Positions 49,997 through 61,694 of a stretch of 64,000 bases of DNA are shown here, piece by piece. The DNA is from Rehmannia glutinosa (taxonomy: Eukaryota; Streptophyta; Magnoliopsida; Lamiales; Orobanchaceae). Position 1 is the first letter of the stretch. Each line of letters opens with the position of its first letter. The DNA is taken from NCBI GenBank assembly GCA_016081115.2, contig JABTTQ020003409.1, positions 806,001 through 870,000 on the forward strand, in the 5' to 3' direction. Under the pieces are notes generated by a model that did no database searches, was not told the DNA's origin, and saw only the letters and a list, made by a program, of their open reading frames with translations. Position numbers and translations under genes: made by a program.

Positions 49997-50225
49997 ATCG
50001 GGATCCTTGCTTTCGTTAGTATCCTCCTCGTGATTTGTACTAATACTTTCCTCGTGTTGCTACCGCGTCGGTCTCGCTTCCAAATTCGGCGACGAGTAGG
50101 CATGCATCGTGGTAAACAAGGAGGATAAGTATAATCCAAGACTTACAAAGATAGATACCTAGAAAGACAGTTAATGAAAATAAAAAAATGATTAAATTAA
50201 CAAAAATAAGGTGTTCTTAATATTA

Positions 50226-50250
50226 CAATCCCCCGCAACGGCGCCAAAAA
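50226..50250 (-). promoter_or_regulatory. Primer-binding site of element C
   Basis: The minus strand reads tttggcgccgttgcggggga two to three bases beyond the LTR end. This is the tRNA-Asp-type primer site usual for plant Athila/Tat elements. Confidence 0.85.
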
Positions 50251-50252
50251 CT

Positions 50253-52066
50253 TGATGGCTCAAAAAGCTACTCTAGAAAACCATAGGCAAGTGCACCTAT
50301 CGTTTTGTAGTATAGATTATTGAGTACCGAGTGTCATTCCCACGAGGATTATAAGTACTAATAATTACCGTCTTTTTGTTATCTAATCTAGTAATTTTCG
50401 AGTTTTGTTTGTTAAAATGGAAAATAAAAAATGAGAATTTAAGATAATTGCAACTTACAAAAAGAAATCAAATAAAAAGAGATTGTAGAATGAGAAATCA
50501 AGAGATAGAAATGTGTTGAATGTAAATCCTCTAGAATGTTTTTGTGATTCAATCAAGATAAAAATACAACCATAAACCCTTAAGCAAAAACCAACCTCTT
50601 TTAATAAAATCTCATGTTATGTGGACAGTAGAAATTCCCGATTTAAGTTAAACCCTTTCTCAAGGCGAAAAACTCCTAATCTCAAGTTGATTAATGAAAT
50701 CTCTTTCTAGTTAAAACCCCCAAAATGCATTATAACGATTTATGAATTCCCATATTAGGTTTGACCCTAATTCGGAAGATTTATGTCGTCCTATATCTAG
50801 ATTGCATGCAACTCTTTTCACTTATATAGGTTCTTTCCCACCATAAATCTCTCGATTATCCGATGAGGAATAAATATCAAATTAATATACCGGAAATATC
50901 AACTTGAATGAAATAAACATGATATAAGTGAATCACACAAGACATGAGAATTTTATTAAAAACATACAAACCTTAATCACAAATCCATTCTAGAGTTCAT
51001 TACATTCAAACACTAGTAGTTTAGCTACTCATGATTTTGACAAAAGAATAAATTACACAAGAAGATTTAAGTGTTGTAAACATGGTGTACTTATCTTTCT
51101 CAAAATCTCAATGACTTCTTCCTTTGATAGATGATGTTGATCCAAGCCTTCTTCTCCAATGTTGCTACAAGTTTACTCCTCCAAGACCTCTTGATCCCAA
51201 TTCCACTCAAAATGTTAAACACAATGAATCTCTATATGAATGAATATTACATGAATGAATTTCCAACTCAAACTCTTGGCTTTTATAAGCACCATCTTGT
51301 GAAATACCATATTAACAAATGCCCCATTTCCATGCTTGTTAGTTGAATCATTGTGTGCACATTCATGGTTGAGTTGGTTGAATCATTGTATACACATGAT
51401 CATACTTCACTTCCGTTGAGTTGGTTGGTTGAATCATTGTGTTCACATGACAATTGAGGAGGAAATTGAGTTTTGGTGCAGCAAGATGAGGTGTGAAAGT
51501 TGCTCAAAAGTTGTCAAAAAGCAAAAGTCTCCATTATTTCCGCCAAAAGAAGAAAATTTGTTGAGCCGAGAGAAAACACGGCGTGCTTTAAAAAGAGCGG
51601 TAAAGCCGCGTGTTCGTCAAATTTGATTTAACACGGCCAGTGTTTATAAACACGCCAGGCCGTGTTTTCTTCGCAAAAATGGGATTTTTCTGGCGGTGTG
51701 CTTTTAAACACGATTTGGGCGTGTTTTGATGATTTACGTGTGAAACACGGGCCGTGCTTTGTAAGCACGCCCGGGCGTGTTTTTCTGCTTTTTTCTTGTT
51801 TTTCTTCCTTTTGAAGCATGACCATGTTTCCCAACACACTAGGGGTGTGTTCGCACTTAGATCGAGATTGAGTCTTCTTGCCTTCTTTTAGACTTTGTTT
51901 GTTCGTCGTATTTTCATACGAAATCACACGAATTTGCTTCAAGTCTTTACCTTCATCATTCAAAACAAGCCAATGTGATTTTTCTTGATTTTATTGATTA
52001 ATGAACTAAAAAGTTAGAGAAATTATCTAAAAAGATTAAAAAATGTGAACAAAAATGCACTTATCG
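50253..52066 (-). repeat. 5' LTR of element C
   Basis: About 1.81 kb. It matches 38815-40575 closely, but is about 50 bp longer. The main length difference falls in the palindrome zone (51,580-51,670), where this copy has an extra hairpin. The right edge is uncertain by a few bases (ttatcgcgct where the other copy has ttatca). Confidence 0.9.
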
Positions 52067-52177
52067 CGCTGCGTTTTCGTTTTGCATGAGATCAATCCAA
52101 TTCAAGCCTTGACTTAGACTATACACTTTGCCATTTTTCCGAAAACAGAAACCTTTCACTATATATTCTACCCAACA
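52067..52177 (+). repeat. 3' LTR of Copia A, piece 3
   Basis: Matches the end of the 5' LTR (ttgacttagactatacac, ctttgccattttt, cactatatatt, cccaaca). It is followed at 52178-52182 by aaata, the target duplication of Copia A. Confidence 0.92.
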
Positions 52178-52182
52178 AAATA

Positions 52183-53273
52183 TATAGGATAATAAAAACT
52201 TATCAGAAAAAAAAAATTGATGCAGAGGCGAAGGGAAAAGGGAAAACTTGATGCATAGGGTCAAAGGAATAAAAAAAAAATAATCAGTTAATCTAGAGGC
52301 GAAACTCGAAACTCGAAAAGGAAATATTAATCACGTACGACTTTTTTTTTCTTTTTCCTTCTTGTTGTTGTTGGACGCTTGTACGTAAGATATACGTTTC
52401 TAGCATGCTTCCTAATTTTCTGTGAATTTAAAAAAACTAAAATTTTAATTGAATCGAGTCACAAGATCAGTTGATCAATTTTTTTATTATTTTCACGTGG
52501 CAATAACTTATTTTTATCCATTTTAATTAACGAATCAGATCGATGCCAATGCCATGGTCAATTTTCAATTAAACCCTTCAAATCAATCGATTCCATTCAG
52601 TTTCGAAACCATGCCTCTCCCTTCAGAAAGATGTGATCAAATCAGTATGATTCAAAACTATATAAACATTCAAATAGTTTTATTCTTTTTATAATTACAC
52701 TGCAAATCTGAACAATATGTCAAAATTTTGAATTTTATTTCAATTTGTTTATTTAGAGAATAAATAAATAATAGATTATTTTAAATATGTACTTACTATA
52801 TATATATATATATAATGTAAAATACTAAAATGCATGAAGCATTATTTTAGAGTACTACAAGGTTCGAATGGAGATAGAAAACTTGAGAAAATATGTACCA
52901 AAATGAGGAAGAGGGAATAATGATGTGATTGCTGGGCATTTGACTCCATTCCTTTCTATTTTTGGAGATAATAGTGAGAAATATTATATGAACAAATAAT
53001 AATCAATTTTGATAGTGTGATTGGATATGCGATGAAAATATAATGATGAAGATTGATGTGATAGTTTTTAGTAAAATAGTGATATGTGTTTGGTGATTGA
53101 AATAGTAAGAGGGGATGAATATTATGATATAATAATGTACCAATGATAATTAATCTGATTTTTTTTATTAATTATAACTTACGTGATTAATGATTGGTAG
53201 TGAGTGAATAGTGTATTTTGTTGGGAAAAAATTCACAAGCTATCTAATATCTAATGTTGTAAGAGGGATATCA
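52183..53273. other. AT-rich spacer
   Basis: Continues the original target of Copia A. It contains an AT microsatellite (52,797-52,815) and no recognisable gene. Confidence 0.4.
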
Positions 53274-53580
53274 CAATGTGATGGAGATAAGATTTATAGT
53301 ATCTATTAGGATTAGTTTTAGTAGATTATATAATTACCTTTTAAGAGTTTTCAATAGTTAGGAGTTTTATTATTGTAGGAGTTTAATCCTATAAATATTT
53401 GTTTTGTTATTATTTTTAGGGAGGTGGAATTATTATTAAATTTTGAGATTTATTCTCTTTGCAATACATGTTCTTTTGAGAATTATATTGTTTTATTCAA
53501 TACTTCCGGTATTCTTGCGAATCAACGGTAGTATTTGTGTTCATTGTTGTTCATGCTACGCTTCCGCCTGCATCACAATG
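53274..53580 (+). mobile_element. 297-bp solo LTR with 5-bp target duplication
   Basis: TGATGGAGAT...CTGCATCA at 53279-53575 is flanked by caatg at 53274-53278 and 53576-53580. A TATA-like cctataaatatttg lies at about 53,390, and the end (ttcaatacttccggtattc) resembles short plant Copia LTRs. No internal sequence or second LTR is present, so it is a solo LTR left by recombination. Confidence 0.82.
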
Positions 53581-53824
53581 TTTACAAAAGTAGTAGCAAA
53601 TTGAAGGGCAATAAAACATATCATACCAAGAAAGCTAGTAATTCAATTATTTAGTGGAAAAGAAAGGAAAAAAGGCCAGTTATCATCACAAGTATGATTT
53701 TGATCTAACACAAAAATTTCAAAATTCAAGCTAACACAAGAAAAATATGTCAAAAATCCATCAAACTAGTGGCAAAGGACAATGTGCACAAAATCTAAGT
53801 GGGAAAAGAGCCAAATTCCCAAAA

Positions 53825-54336
53825 GTTCCTAACAGTGTTTTAAATATCAGACTAGGTGATTAAACCGGTCAAGCCACACCACGATAAGCGGTTCAATCCT
53901 GATTCGGACGGTTGTTCAACCGTTAATTTTACCGGTTTTACCGTTTTAATAAAAAATAATTATATTTGATATTATATTATATAAAATATGGATGTAATTC
54001 ATTAAAATAAAAGGAAAAGTTGTATATATGTATAGTTAAAAGGAAAATATCTATATATTTAGCTCAAATTTCAAATAATGACATAAATATATTAAATATT
54101 AAGTTTATAAATTTTATTTTTAAAAAAGTATAAAAAGAAAAAATTTAAAAAATGACAAAAACCGGTTGAACCCAAGTATTTAACCGGTTTTTTTGGCCGG
54201 TATGTTCCGATTTGACCGGTATTGACCGGTTTAACCGCAAAACGGTTTTTAGGGCCTTATTATACCGGACCCGACCAGATCCGGTATAATCGGTTGAACC
54301 GCCGGACGGTCCGGTATTTAAAACAGTGGTTCCTAA
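53825..54336. mobile_element. 496-bp hAT-like MITE, second copy of the family
   Basis: The element is 53833-54328 and is flanked by perfect 8-bp duplications gttcctaa (53825-53832 and 54329-54336). The left end is cagtgttttaaatatc; the right end on the minus strand is cactgttttaaatacc. The arms repeat accggtt and ggtcaa words, and the AT-rich centre matches the copy at 42,132-42,553. No coding region. Confidence 0.92.
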
Positions 54337-55240
54337 CAAGGTGGTGAAAGTGAAAATGTAAAAGTAGACAACTGGACAACGAAAAAAGGAAATACCAAAG
54401 TTTAAATTCTCATTATAATTATGAATTTAATTATAAAAAAATGTTTGAAAACCAAAAGAATGACAATGAAGAATTGAGGAGTCAAAGATAGAAGAATCAC
54501 AGGGGATTTCTTTTGCGCAGTAGTTGTCCCCAGAGGCTATCGCGATTCTCGTAATTTATATGCACAGATTCAGCCGATGGACTCGAGCTGTTTTCCCGAG
54601 AAATCCAGGTTATAAAAAAAACAGTGGTCATAAAAAGCTGAGGTGGGGAAAAAGCCAATATCAATAAATTTCCTAAAAGAAGTAATGACAGTGAAGCATA
54701 GAGAGCTAATCATTCAAGCCTTTGAGTGGACAAAAGAAAGAGATATGACAAAAGGCAGTAGTACTCCACCTAAATGATTAACCAAAAAATTGTACCTTGT
54801 TAGCCCCACACCCCTAATCCCCCTCTCATGCTGAGGTGTCCAATATTATTCCAAAATTGATCAAATTCCCAAATAGTATTGACTATTGAATATTATAAGA
54901 TGCAAGTTGGTCTTAATAATAATATATATGTTAGTTTCTCAATTTCCCAGATTTCCATACTTGAATGAATGATACATGATGCATGTGTATGACTATGACT
55001 TTTGGGCCCTCCCAACCCCCACCTCACAATTAATTGTTTTCACATGATCCAAAAAAGAGATGACCAGAAGGCAAAAGTCCAACAAGTATTATACTATTTG
55101 CTACTTAACTAAGCAACGTATTGATTCCCATAATACCATAACAAGATTTTAAATTTCATACACTCAAAGATGAGCACAAAATATTACTCTACTACTACTA
55201 TATGTCTCTTCTCCATTTACACAAGGTAAACCTCTTCTCT
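54337..55240. other. Spacer and likely promoter region of the DUF688 gene
   Basis: No gene recognised. A TATA-like gtttataaaatt lies at 55,260-55,272 on the plus strand, shortly before the probable 5' UTR. Confidence 0.4.
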
Positions 55241-55269
55241 TTGTCTCTATATGCTCTATGGTTTATAAA

Positions 55270-56284
55270 ATTTTAAAAAAATCACTACGAATAAAAATCA
55301 TTGCATAAGCTTGCAAATTGGTTCTCTCTCTCTCTCTCTCTCTCTCTGTATCTCCGTCTGCTGTTGTATAGCTTCACCAATGAATATGTACTAAATTGGG
55401 CTCTCGAGTATTTGATGTATTCGACTATTAAAGATTTCAACCAAGAAAACCAGCCAAGTTTCAAGATTCCTCAATTATTTGAGAAAGGTACAATCTTTCT
55501 CTCAAATTTTATGATTTTTTTTTTCATTTCCTTTTGGCTCCTCTGTTATTTCTTTAGCTGGTGTTTGTTGGGTATGATCTTTATCAATGTTTTGATTTGG
55601 CGATTTTGTTTTACTCCAAGAATTTTGAGCGCAGAAATGACTTGATAGTGGGAAGCTTTTGGGATTGTTTAGGTGATTTGTGCTATGTATGTTGATGGGG
55701 TTTCATTTATTTGCCTAGTGCGTGAAATTTCTTATTCGAATGTTCTTAGGGTGCATCTTACAGATACTGATTATTTCATTTTAATTTTATTCCTAGTGAG
55801 TTTCAGCTTGAAGTTCAGCAGAGTATAAATTTTTCCGTGTTTGAAATTTTTGTTTATTTCAAGATTTCATTCGGTGGTGTAGAGAAGATTATTAGTTCTG
55901 TGCAATGAGTTCTTGAATTTTCTAAATTCTTATGGAGTTTGCAGATTAATCTTCAATTTTTTGTTAATACTAATTTAATTTCGTAGTGGAATATGGTGGA
56001 CCATTATCATTTCTTGAGTTGTAAAATACTGAAAGAAGCAGAGGAAGAAATTTATCTGATGATGCTAATAAGAAGCAAATTTATTTTACTTTGGCTTGCC
56101 AGTTGCCATGTACCATTTTTTGTTGAAAACCACAATTCTCCAGAGTATGAATAGTTGGAAAGTTGAGGACTATTCATTTGTTATTACAATCCAATAGATT
56201 TTGCTCTTGTTATTGAATAGAGCATGTGATACTTCTTATTACACAGATAAGCAGAGGAGTTGATGCTGCTGAAGAAATAATCCA
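55270..56284 (+). other. 5' leader of the DUF688 gene with a CT repeat and a leader intron
   Basis: A CT microsatellite at 55,323-55,347 is typical of plant 5' UTRs. A donor AAAG|GTACAA at 55,488 and an acceptor ttacacag ending at 56,246 suggest an untranslated intron of 759 bp, T-rich throughout. The leader resumes for 38 nt before the start codon. Confidence 0.6.
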
Positions 56285-58423
56285 ATGGATGACAAAAAGC
56301 TGAATTTCAACCAACCTCTTTTATCAGTGAGACGATACCCACCAACAGCCACCTCACGACGATCCGACCAAGCGAAAACCGACAACAGTCGCCCTGTTAT
56401 ACCTCGCCTCCCTCCTCACAGATCAGAACTCAAATCCGGTCCTCTTAGGAATCCCGGAGCCGTGCCGTTTCTATGGGAACACACACCTGGACAACCTAAG
56501 CAAGATACAAAACCACAAACCTACAACATTGATAAACCTCCAATTGCCCCAAAGCTTCCTCCTGGGAGATCTCCAAAGGCTAACCGGGAGCATTCTCAGA
56601 CAGTACATTCAATTAGTACTAGTGACAATAAAAGACAGACTGTTGATGTACCTCGTGACGAAAATATTAAAAATATTGAAAGAAGCAAAGAGACAACGGA
56701 AGAGAAGGAGAGTTCTGATTCGGGGGATAGTGACGAAGCATATGTGGATGCACTCGAGACACTCTCGAGGACTGAGTCTTTTTTCGTGAATTGTAGCATG
56801 AGCGGCCTAAGTGGAACGGACGATTTAGATGTGAATCCGTCTCGAAGCTTTTCGAAAGATCTACAAGCTCAGGAATTCATGATGGATAGGTTTCTTCCCG
56901 CGGCAAAGGCAATGGCCTCGGAGACTCCTCAGTATGCACCCAAAAAGCAACCTGTAGTTCAACAACAACAACAACAGATAAAGAAAATAGTAAATCAAAA
57001 TAAGCCCTCGCTCCGTTACGGGCCTAGTTTTGCAAAGCGGTATTCCCATTATGAAGAAGAAGAAGAGAGTGATGATGAGTACGATGAACGTGAAAACTTG
57101 CGTGGAGTGTGTGGTTTACTACCACGGTTTGGCTTAAAGAGTTCGCTAGGCCTTTTAAATCCTGTTCCCGGAATTAATGTGAGGACCCGAGTACCGATGT
57201 CTTCTGCTAGTAACATACGGCCTAGATCTTCATCGGCCGGATCTTACAGCGAGACTGAGTACGAGGTAACAACTTGTAGAGAAAATAATTGTTTGCAACT
57301 TGAACTTTTGAACCATTTTTACACTTTGCAACCTAAACTATTTGTTTTTTACAACTAACAACCTAAACATTGCGTTTTTTTCATTTTGTGACCTTACCGG
57401 AATTGGAATTCGTCCACTCTAAGCTCATGTTCACTAATCTTTATACCAAGGTACTTATTACTAAGTTATCCTTTTTTGTTTTTGTTTGAGCAGTCCAGGT
57501 CTGATAGGACAGAGATAAAATCGGTCGACAAAATCCAAACGGCTGTACTTGATGACGATAAGTGGAGAAATGAGTGCAGTCATTTGGAAAGTTACAGCAC
57601 ATTAACACATGGAAAAGGCATCAAAACCTTTGAGGAATTATTGGCTGATCGAAGTAGTCCAACGGAGTCGAATTCAGGAGGTCTTGTTATTGAGAAAACT
57701 CTATATGTAGATACAGTAAAGAAGGTGAAATACCCCTCAAATTTGGGATCTTTTTCTCACAATACACACGACGACACTAAGGGTGTTCCTAGTTCAAGAG
57801 AAGAAGAACATGAGATCATCACTAAGAAGATGGATGAATTGGATTATTCATCTCTTGAAGATTTCGAGAAGTTGAAAACTAGTAATGAAGAAGAGAAATT
57901 GCTGCCCAATGCTCATATATTTGGTGATTTCAGTATATTATTATCTTCGATCGATAAGTCAACTAATAAATGCGGGGTGGAGTTGCCAAAAGCTTTTGCA
58001 GAAAACATACAAGTGACTGAAAAAGAAGCAACAGAGAGTTTTGAAAAGGAGCTATCAAGAGCAATAATACCGGCAAATTGCCATCAAGATTACTCTAGAC
58101 ATCCTGCTCCACCTCCTTTACCTAAATCTCCATCCGATTCTTGGCTTTGGCGTACATTGCCTTCCGTGTCAACGAAAAATTCATCTCTACGTTTGTATCT
58201 CGGTGCAGCAACAAATCCTCAAAACCAGTGTTCTAAGGCACCTACAAGTGATACCAAGTGGGAAACAATTGTCAAAACTACAAAGGTGCAGCGTCGTCAC
58301 TTGCATTATTCTGAGGTAACTTTGTTTGTTGCTTAGTGCATTCGTATGTTTTTGCAAGTACATTAGTCGGCTGATCATTACCTATTTTGTCAGGAATTGT
58401 TGACAACTATACCAGAAACTTAA
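56285..58423 (+). CDS. DUF688-family protein (three coding exons)
   Basis: A plant-specific protein of unknown function. Exons: 56285-57265, 57494-58315 and 58394-58423. All are phase 0 with GT-AG introns, total 1833 nt, 610 residues. The N-terminus has LNFNQPLLSVRRYPP, then PGAVPFLWEHTPGQPK (about residues 57-72), the two family hallmarks. The middle is acidic and serine-rich (SSDSGDSDEAYVDALETLS, 143-161), with a glutamine run (QQQQQQ) and EEEEESDDEYDE. The C-terminus has PPPLPKSPSDSWLWRTLPSV and ends ELLTTIPET. No signal peptide or membrane segment is seen. The protein is likely largely disordered; a nuclear or scaffold role is only a guess. The frame is fully intact, so it is probably expressed. 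Confidence 0.92.
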
Positions 58424-58634
58424 GAAATGGCTTTCTGGAAGTTATGTGGCTCACACAGGGCCATTTTTTGGCAAGTCCAATAGCTTGATGGATTTTTCTG
58501 GAGGTGATAATAGCACGGCGTCATATACTTTGTATTCTCTACAATTCTTGAGATGTGCTTTGTTTCTTCTAGATGGCAATGGGTTTGTAACTCTAGTTTT
58601 GATCCCCCATTTCCTATCATGTAATTAGAGTCTC

Positions 58635-58640
58635 AATAAA
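58635..58640 (+). terminator. Poly-A signal of the DUF688 gene
   Basis: AATAAA lies 212 bp after the stop codon, a usual 3' UTR length for plants. Confidence 0.6.
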
Positions 58641-58844
58641 ACAATATTCTTGTATAGGGATTGTCATTCGCATTTATAGTGTTTTGCAGTCCACTCAGAC
58701 TGGTATACTGTGTATAAAGGAAACATGAGAGCAAATGCAATACATGGATGGTTTAAGCCTTGTCTATATCCTAAAGTCTTCTGTCTTGTGATAACTTAGA
58801 TGCTTCTTGAGAAGGTCAATGGGGAACATATCTAAGAGAAGTTC

Positions 58845-59060
58845 TGTTCGATAAGATGCAAAGCTCAGCTCGAGTTCGAGCTCGTTTAGTAAAAAAAATG
58901 TGTATAAGAATATCAAATTGCTCGAGCTCGACTTAGGTTTGGCTCGAGTAAAGCTCGTTCAAGCTCAAAAACGATTAATAATCAAACCAAACTCCGACAC
59001 AAAGCTTGATAGAAAAACTCAAGTTCCAGCTTCACTCAATTTGTTTACATCTCTATCTAC
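58845..59060. repeat. GCTCGA-rich repeat, copy 1 (partial)
   Basis: Repeated ctcgagctcg and aagctcgttcaagctc words, then ttgtttacatctcta. It shares ordered words with 60,430-60,600 (taagatg, aagctc, ttagtaaaaaa, aatgtgta, gattaataatcaaacca), so both are copies of one element. Confidence 0.75.
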
Positions 59061-60330
59061 AATCTTTATTTTAAGTTTTATTTAGTTGGTTGTATGAATT
59101 GAACCATTAGGTGTAATGTCTATTGTACCTTTAAAGTACCTTTTTTCCATCTTTTCCTTTTTCTCTCCATTTTCGTTGTGCTTATTCTTATTTCTTTCTT
59201 CTTAAATAGAGAGAAAAGAAAAAGAAATACAAGGAAAATAATGTATGGAAAACATTTTTCCTCTATCATTATCTTATTATTGGCATAAGCGACTTTGGAA
59301 AAAGTATTACTCGTTGGACACAACAAATAGGAGAGAAAAGAAGAAAATTGAAGACAAGAAAGTTTTCTTTGAAATAGACAGAACCTTTTTTTTTTTTTGT
59401 TGATTTTTGTTGTATGGTTTAATGACTTGGTTTTTGTTGATTTTCTTTGAAAACATTTTTTTTGTTGATTTTTGTTGTATGGTAAATTGAAGACAATAAA
59501 ATTATATATTTTTTCGGATGTCTAATTTTATTCCCTATTTATTTCTTCTCTCTCTACTAAGAATATTTTATATGGGAGGAAAATGCAATTTGATTGTTTA
59601 TGAGACGATTTCGCAAAAATCCCTGACACGGCAAATTTTTTTTTTTCACAAATATATGTTTATTTGTTTTCTTCAAAAGTATTTAAAATATTTTTTTCCA
59701 CTTTCAAGTTTCAACTATGTGCACATCAAAACATCTTTTCGACATGTTACATCAAATATGATCAATATACTTTTTGCTACACAAACCCATACAAAGCATG
59801 TCACACGAACCGTCACACATTCATCTCATATCCAAATACAATGGAAATATTGTTTCTTCTTCAAAATAAACTATCTTTTTTCACTATTTTTTCTTAAATA
59901 TAATATTTCATAAATGAATACACAATCAATCACATTCCATGAATAAAACCCTTTTTCTTTTTCTTGTTTCTTTCCTTTCTTATACTTCTCCAATGATGAA
60001 AAAGCATATTATACCTTTCTTCCCCATACCCACGAATGAGCCAAACTGCATCTTCATCTCTTCTCCTTATCCGTAAAGGAACCAAAACACACATACCATC
60101 AATATTGTGATGAATCTACCACATTTAATCATAAGCTACTTTTGCAATCAGGTAATGAATAGTGTGATAGATCTTATCTTAACACACACAATCCTTTTCA
60201 AAACAGCTACTCTGATCTTTGTCTGCCTTGTTATTGTTAGATTATACTGATAAATCATAACAGACTAGTTAGCCCCATCTTTAGTAATTACAAACTCTGT
60301 TATGATGAAGTTTGCAATTGGAAACCTAGA
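59061..60330. other. AT-rich spacer
   Basis: T-rich, with a tandem-like ttttgttgatttttgttgtatgg phrase twice (about 59,395-59,480). A 131-residue plus-strand frame at 59,518-59,913 has no family signature and a T-rich composition, so I do not call it a gene. Confidence 0.4.
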
Positions 60331-60678
60331 TAGGGCTGGAAAACGAACAAAGCTGCTCAATACTCGATTCGATATCGATCATTAAAACCTCGTTTGACTC
60401 GGTTCGTTAACATAACGAACCAAGCTTAAACACATTTTCCTGTCAATAAGATGTAAAGCACGGCTCGAGCTCAATCGGATTAGTAAAAAAGAATAAAATG
60501 TGTAAAAATATCAAGCTACTCGAGCCCCCGATTCAGTATTCGGCTAAAGCTCGTTCGAGCTCGATTCGATTAATAATCAAACCATGCACAAATACAATTT
60601 TTGAACCTCGATTAAAATTCAAACAAGCTCAAACAGTACCATGTTCAGTTCGACTCGACTCGACTCGTTTACACCCCA
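60331..60678. mobile_element. GCTCGA-rich MITE-like element, copy 2
   Basis: The left end tagggctggaaaacga and the right end, tggggtgtaaacga on the minus strand, are inverted repeats. The inside is rich in ctcgagctc. This matches a common plant MITE pattern. I see no target duplication. Confidence 0.65.
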
Positions 60679-61694
60679 CTCGAGATATTATTCCGACAAC
60701 GTTTAACACGCGCACAACGTATAAAAGATACCATCATTGTATATTTAAAGCGTATTAATGAAATTAAAATAGCAAATAAAACATCATCTACAATAAAAGA
60801 TCCAGACTACATATTCGGGTAGTAAAAAGAAACGAAACAGAATGATAAAAACTCCAGTTTATCTTTCCCTCCATATGGAGAGTCACAATTAGAGCTACAA
60901 AGTACAACATGATTATCATGTGAAGCTCATGGGACCCAAACCTAGAGTAACATGTTTGTTTTCTTTCATTGTGGATTCATATCTTGACTAACAATAGTCC
61001 ATTATCAACATCTTTAATACCCACTTCAGAGGGTTGAACCCCTTTGCCTCTTTACAAGCTGGATAGCATCTAATGTGGGCTACATTGAGAATCATAAGAA
61101 AGTGTGTCACAGTGCACAGCCATTGCCTACTTTAGCAACACTAATTTCAGGAAGGAAAAAAGATTTATAGGCTATTGTCCTGGTCAATCTGGGAAGGGGG
61201 TAGTTGGATCTGGTCTGACTCTAACCATTTGGGCACATACCGCGATTTATCTGGTGCCAGTTTGCAAGGGCCCGGACTGCCATCCCAGGACTAGTCGGGC
61301 GTAAGTTCGGAACCCGGTTAATCCAAAAAAACAAAAAAAGGAAAAAAGGAGAAAGAAAAGGAAAGGAAACAAGCATACATGCATTGTCGTGGACGCTTTT
61401 CAAGGCACATGCCCTCTCCTGGCGAGAGTAAGCAATTGCTCCTTACCGCTCACTGTTATATCCAAAAACAGTTTCGCTTCGCCCCTCACATGCCATCAAT
61501 TTCTCTAGCAGAATAATTTGTGTGGTATTCTTGTTCATAAAGAGTAAAAATGTACAACCATTGAAAGAGCCAGCTGGGAGGATAGTCATGCTCTACTACA
61601 CTTTGTGAGACTTTTCATTGATAAGCCAAGAGAGACGTACTATTGAGCAGACCGTAAGACCGTAAAGCAATATATCACCGAGGTTAGGCTCTGC
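60679..61694. other. 3' flank of the RMR gene, with a possible SINE remnant
   Basis: About 61,190-61,345 reads ggactagtcgggcgtaag and ggaacccggttaatcc followed by an A-rich tract, resembling the 3' part of a plant tRNA-derived SINE. Confidence in that is low. At 61,395-61,460 there are words like aaggcacatgcc and tggcgagag. The rest shows nothing recognisable. The last 100-200 bp are probably the 3' UTR of the minus-strand gene. Confidence 0.4.

Larger units (their letters stand above)
38815..52066 (-). mobile_element. Athila-like Ty3 retrotransposon C, minus strand
   Basis: Two long LTRs (38815-40575 and 50253 to about 52066) are nearly identical. Next to the right one, the minus strand reads tttttggcgccgttgcgggg, the classic primer-binding site of plant Athila/Tat elements. 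Gag, protease, reverse transcriptase-RNase H and integrase follow right to left, then an env-like gene. It interrupts the Copia A 3' LTR between ggggcg and ttttcg. The expected 5-bp duplication is degenerate (gggcg against ctgcg). LTR similarity suggests this is the youngest large insertion, although its genes are already broken. Confidence 0.92.
22880..52177 (+). mobile_element. Copia retrotransposon A, host of the nested complex
   Basis: The element begins TGTTGGAA and ends CCCAACA. It is flanked by perfect 5-bp target duplications aaata at 22875-22879 and 52178-52182. Its own sequence is 22880-26814, 38616-38814 and about 52067-52177; the rest is later insertions. The 5' LTR is intact, while the 3' LTR is broken in three. 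The two LTRs have diverged clearly in their GC-rich part, consistent with an old insertion. The interior is only about 1.94 kb and keeps a gag part and the tail of RNase H, so it is a deletion derivative that could not move alone. Confidence 0.9.
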
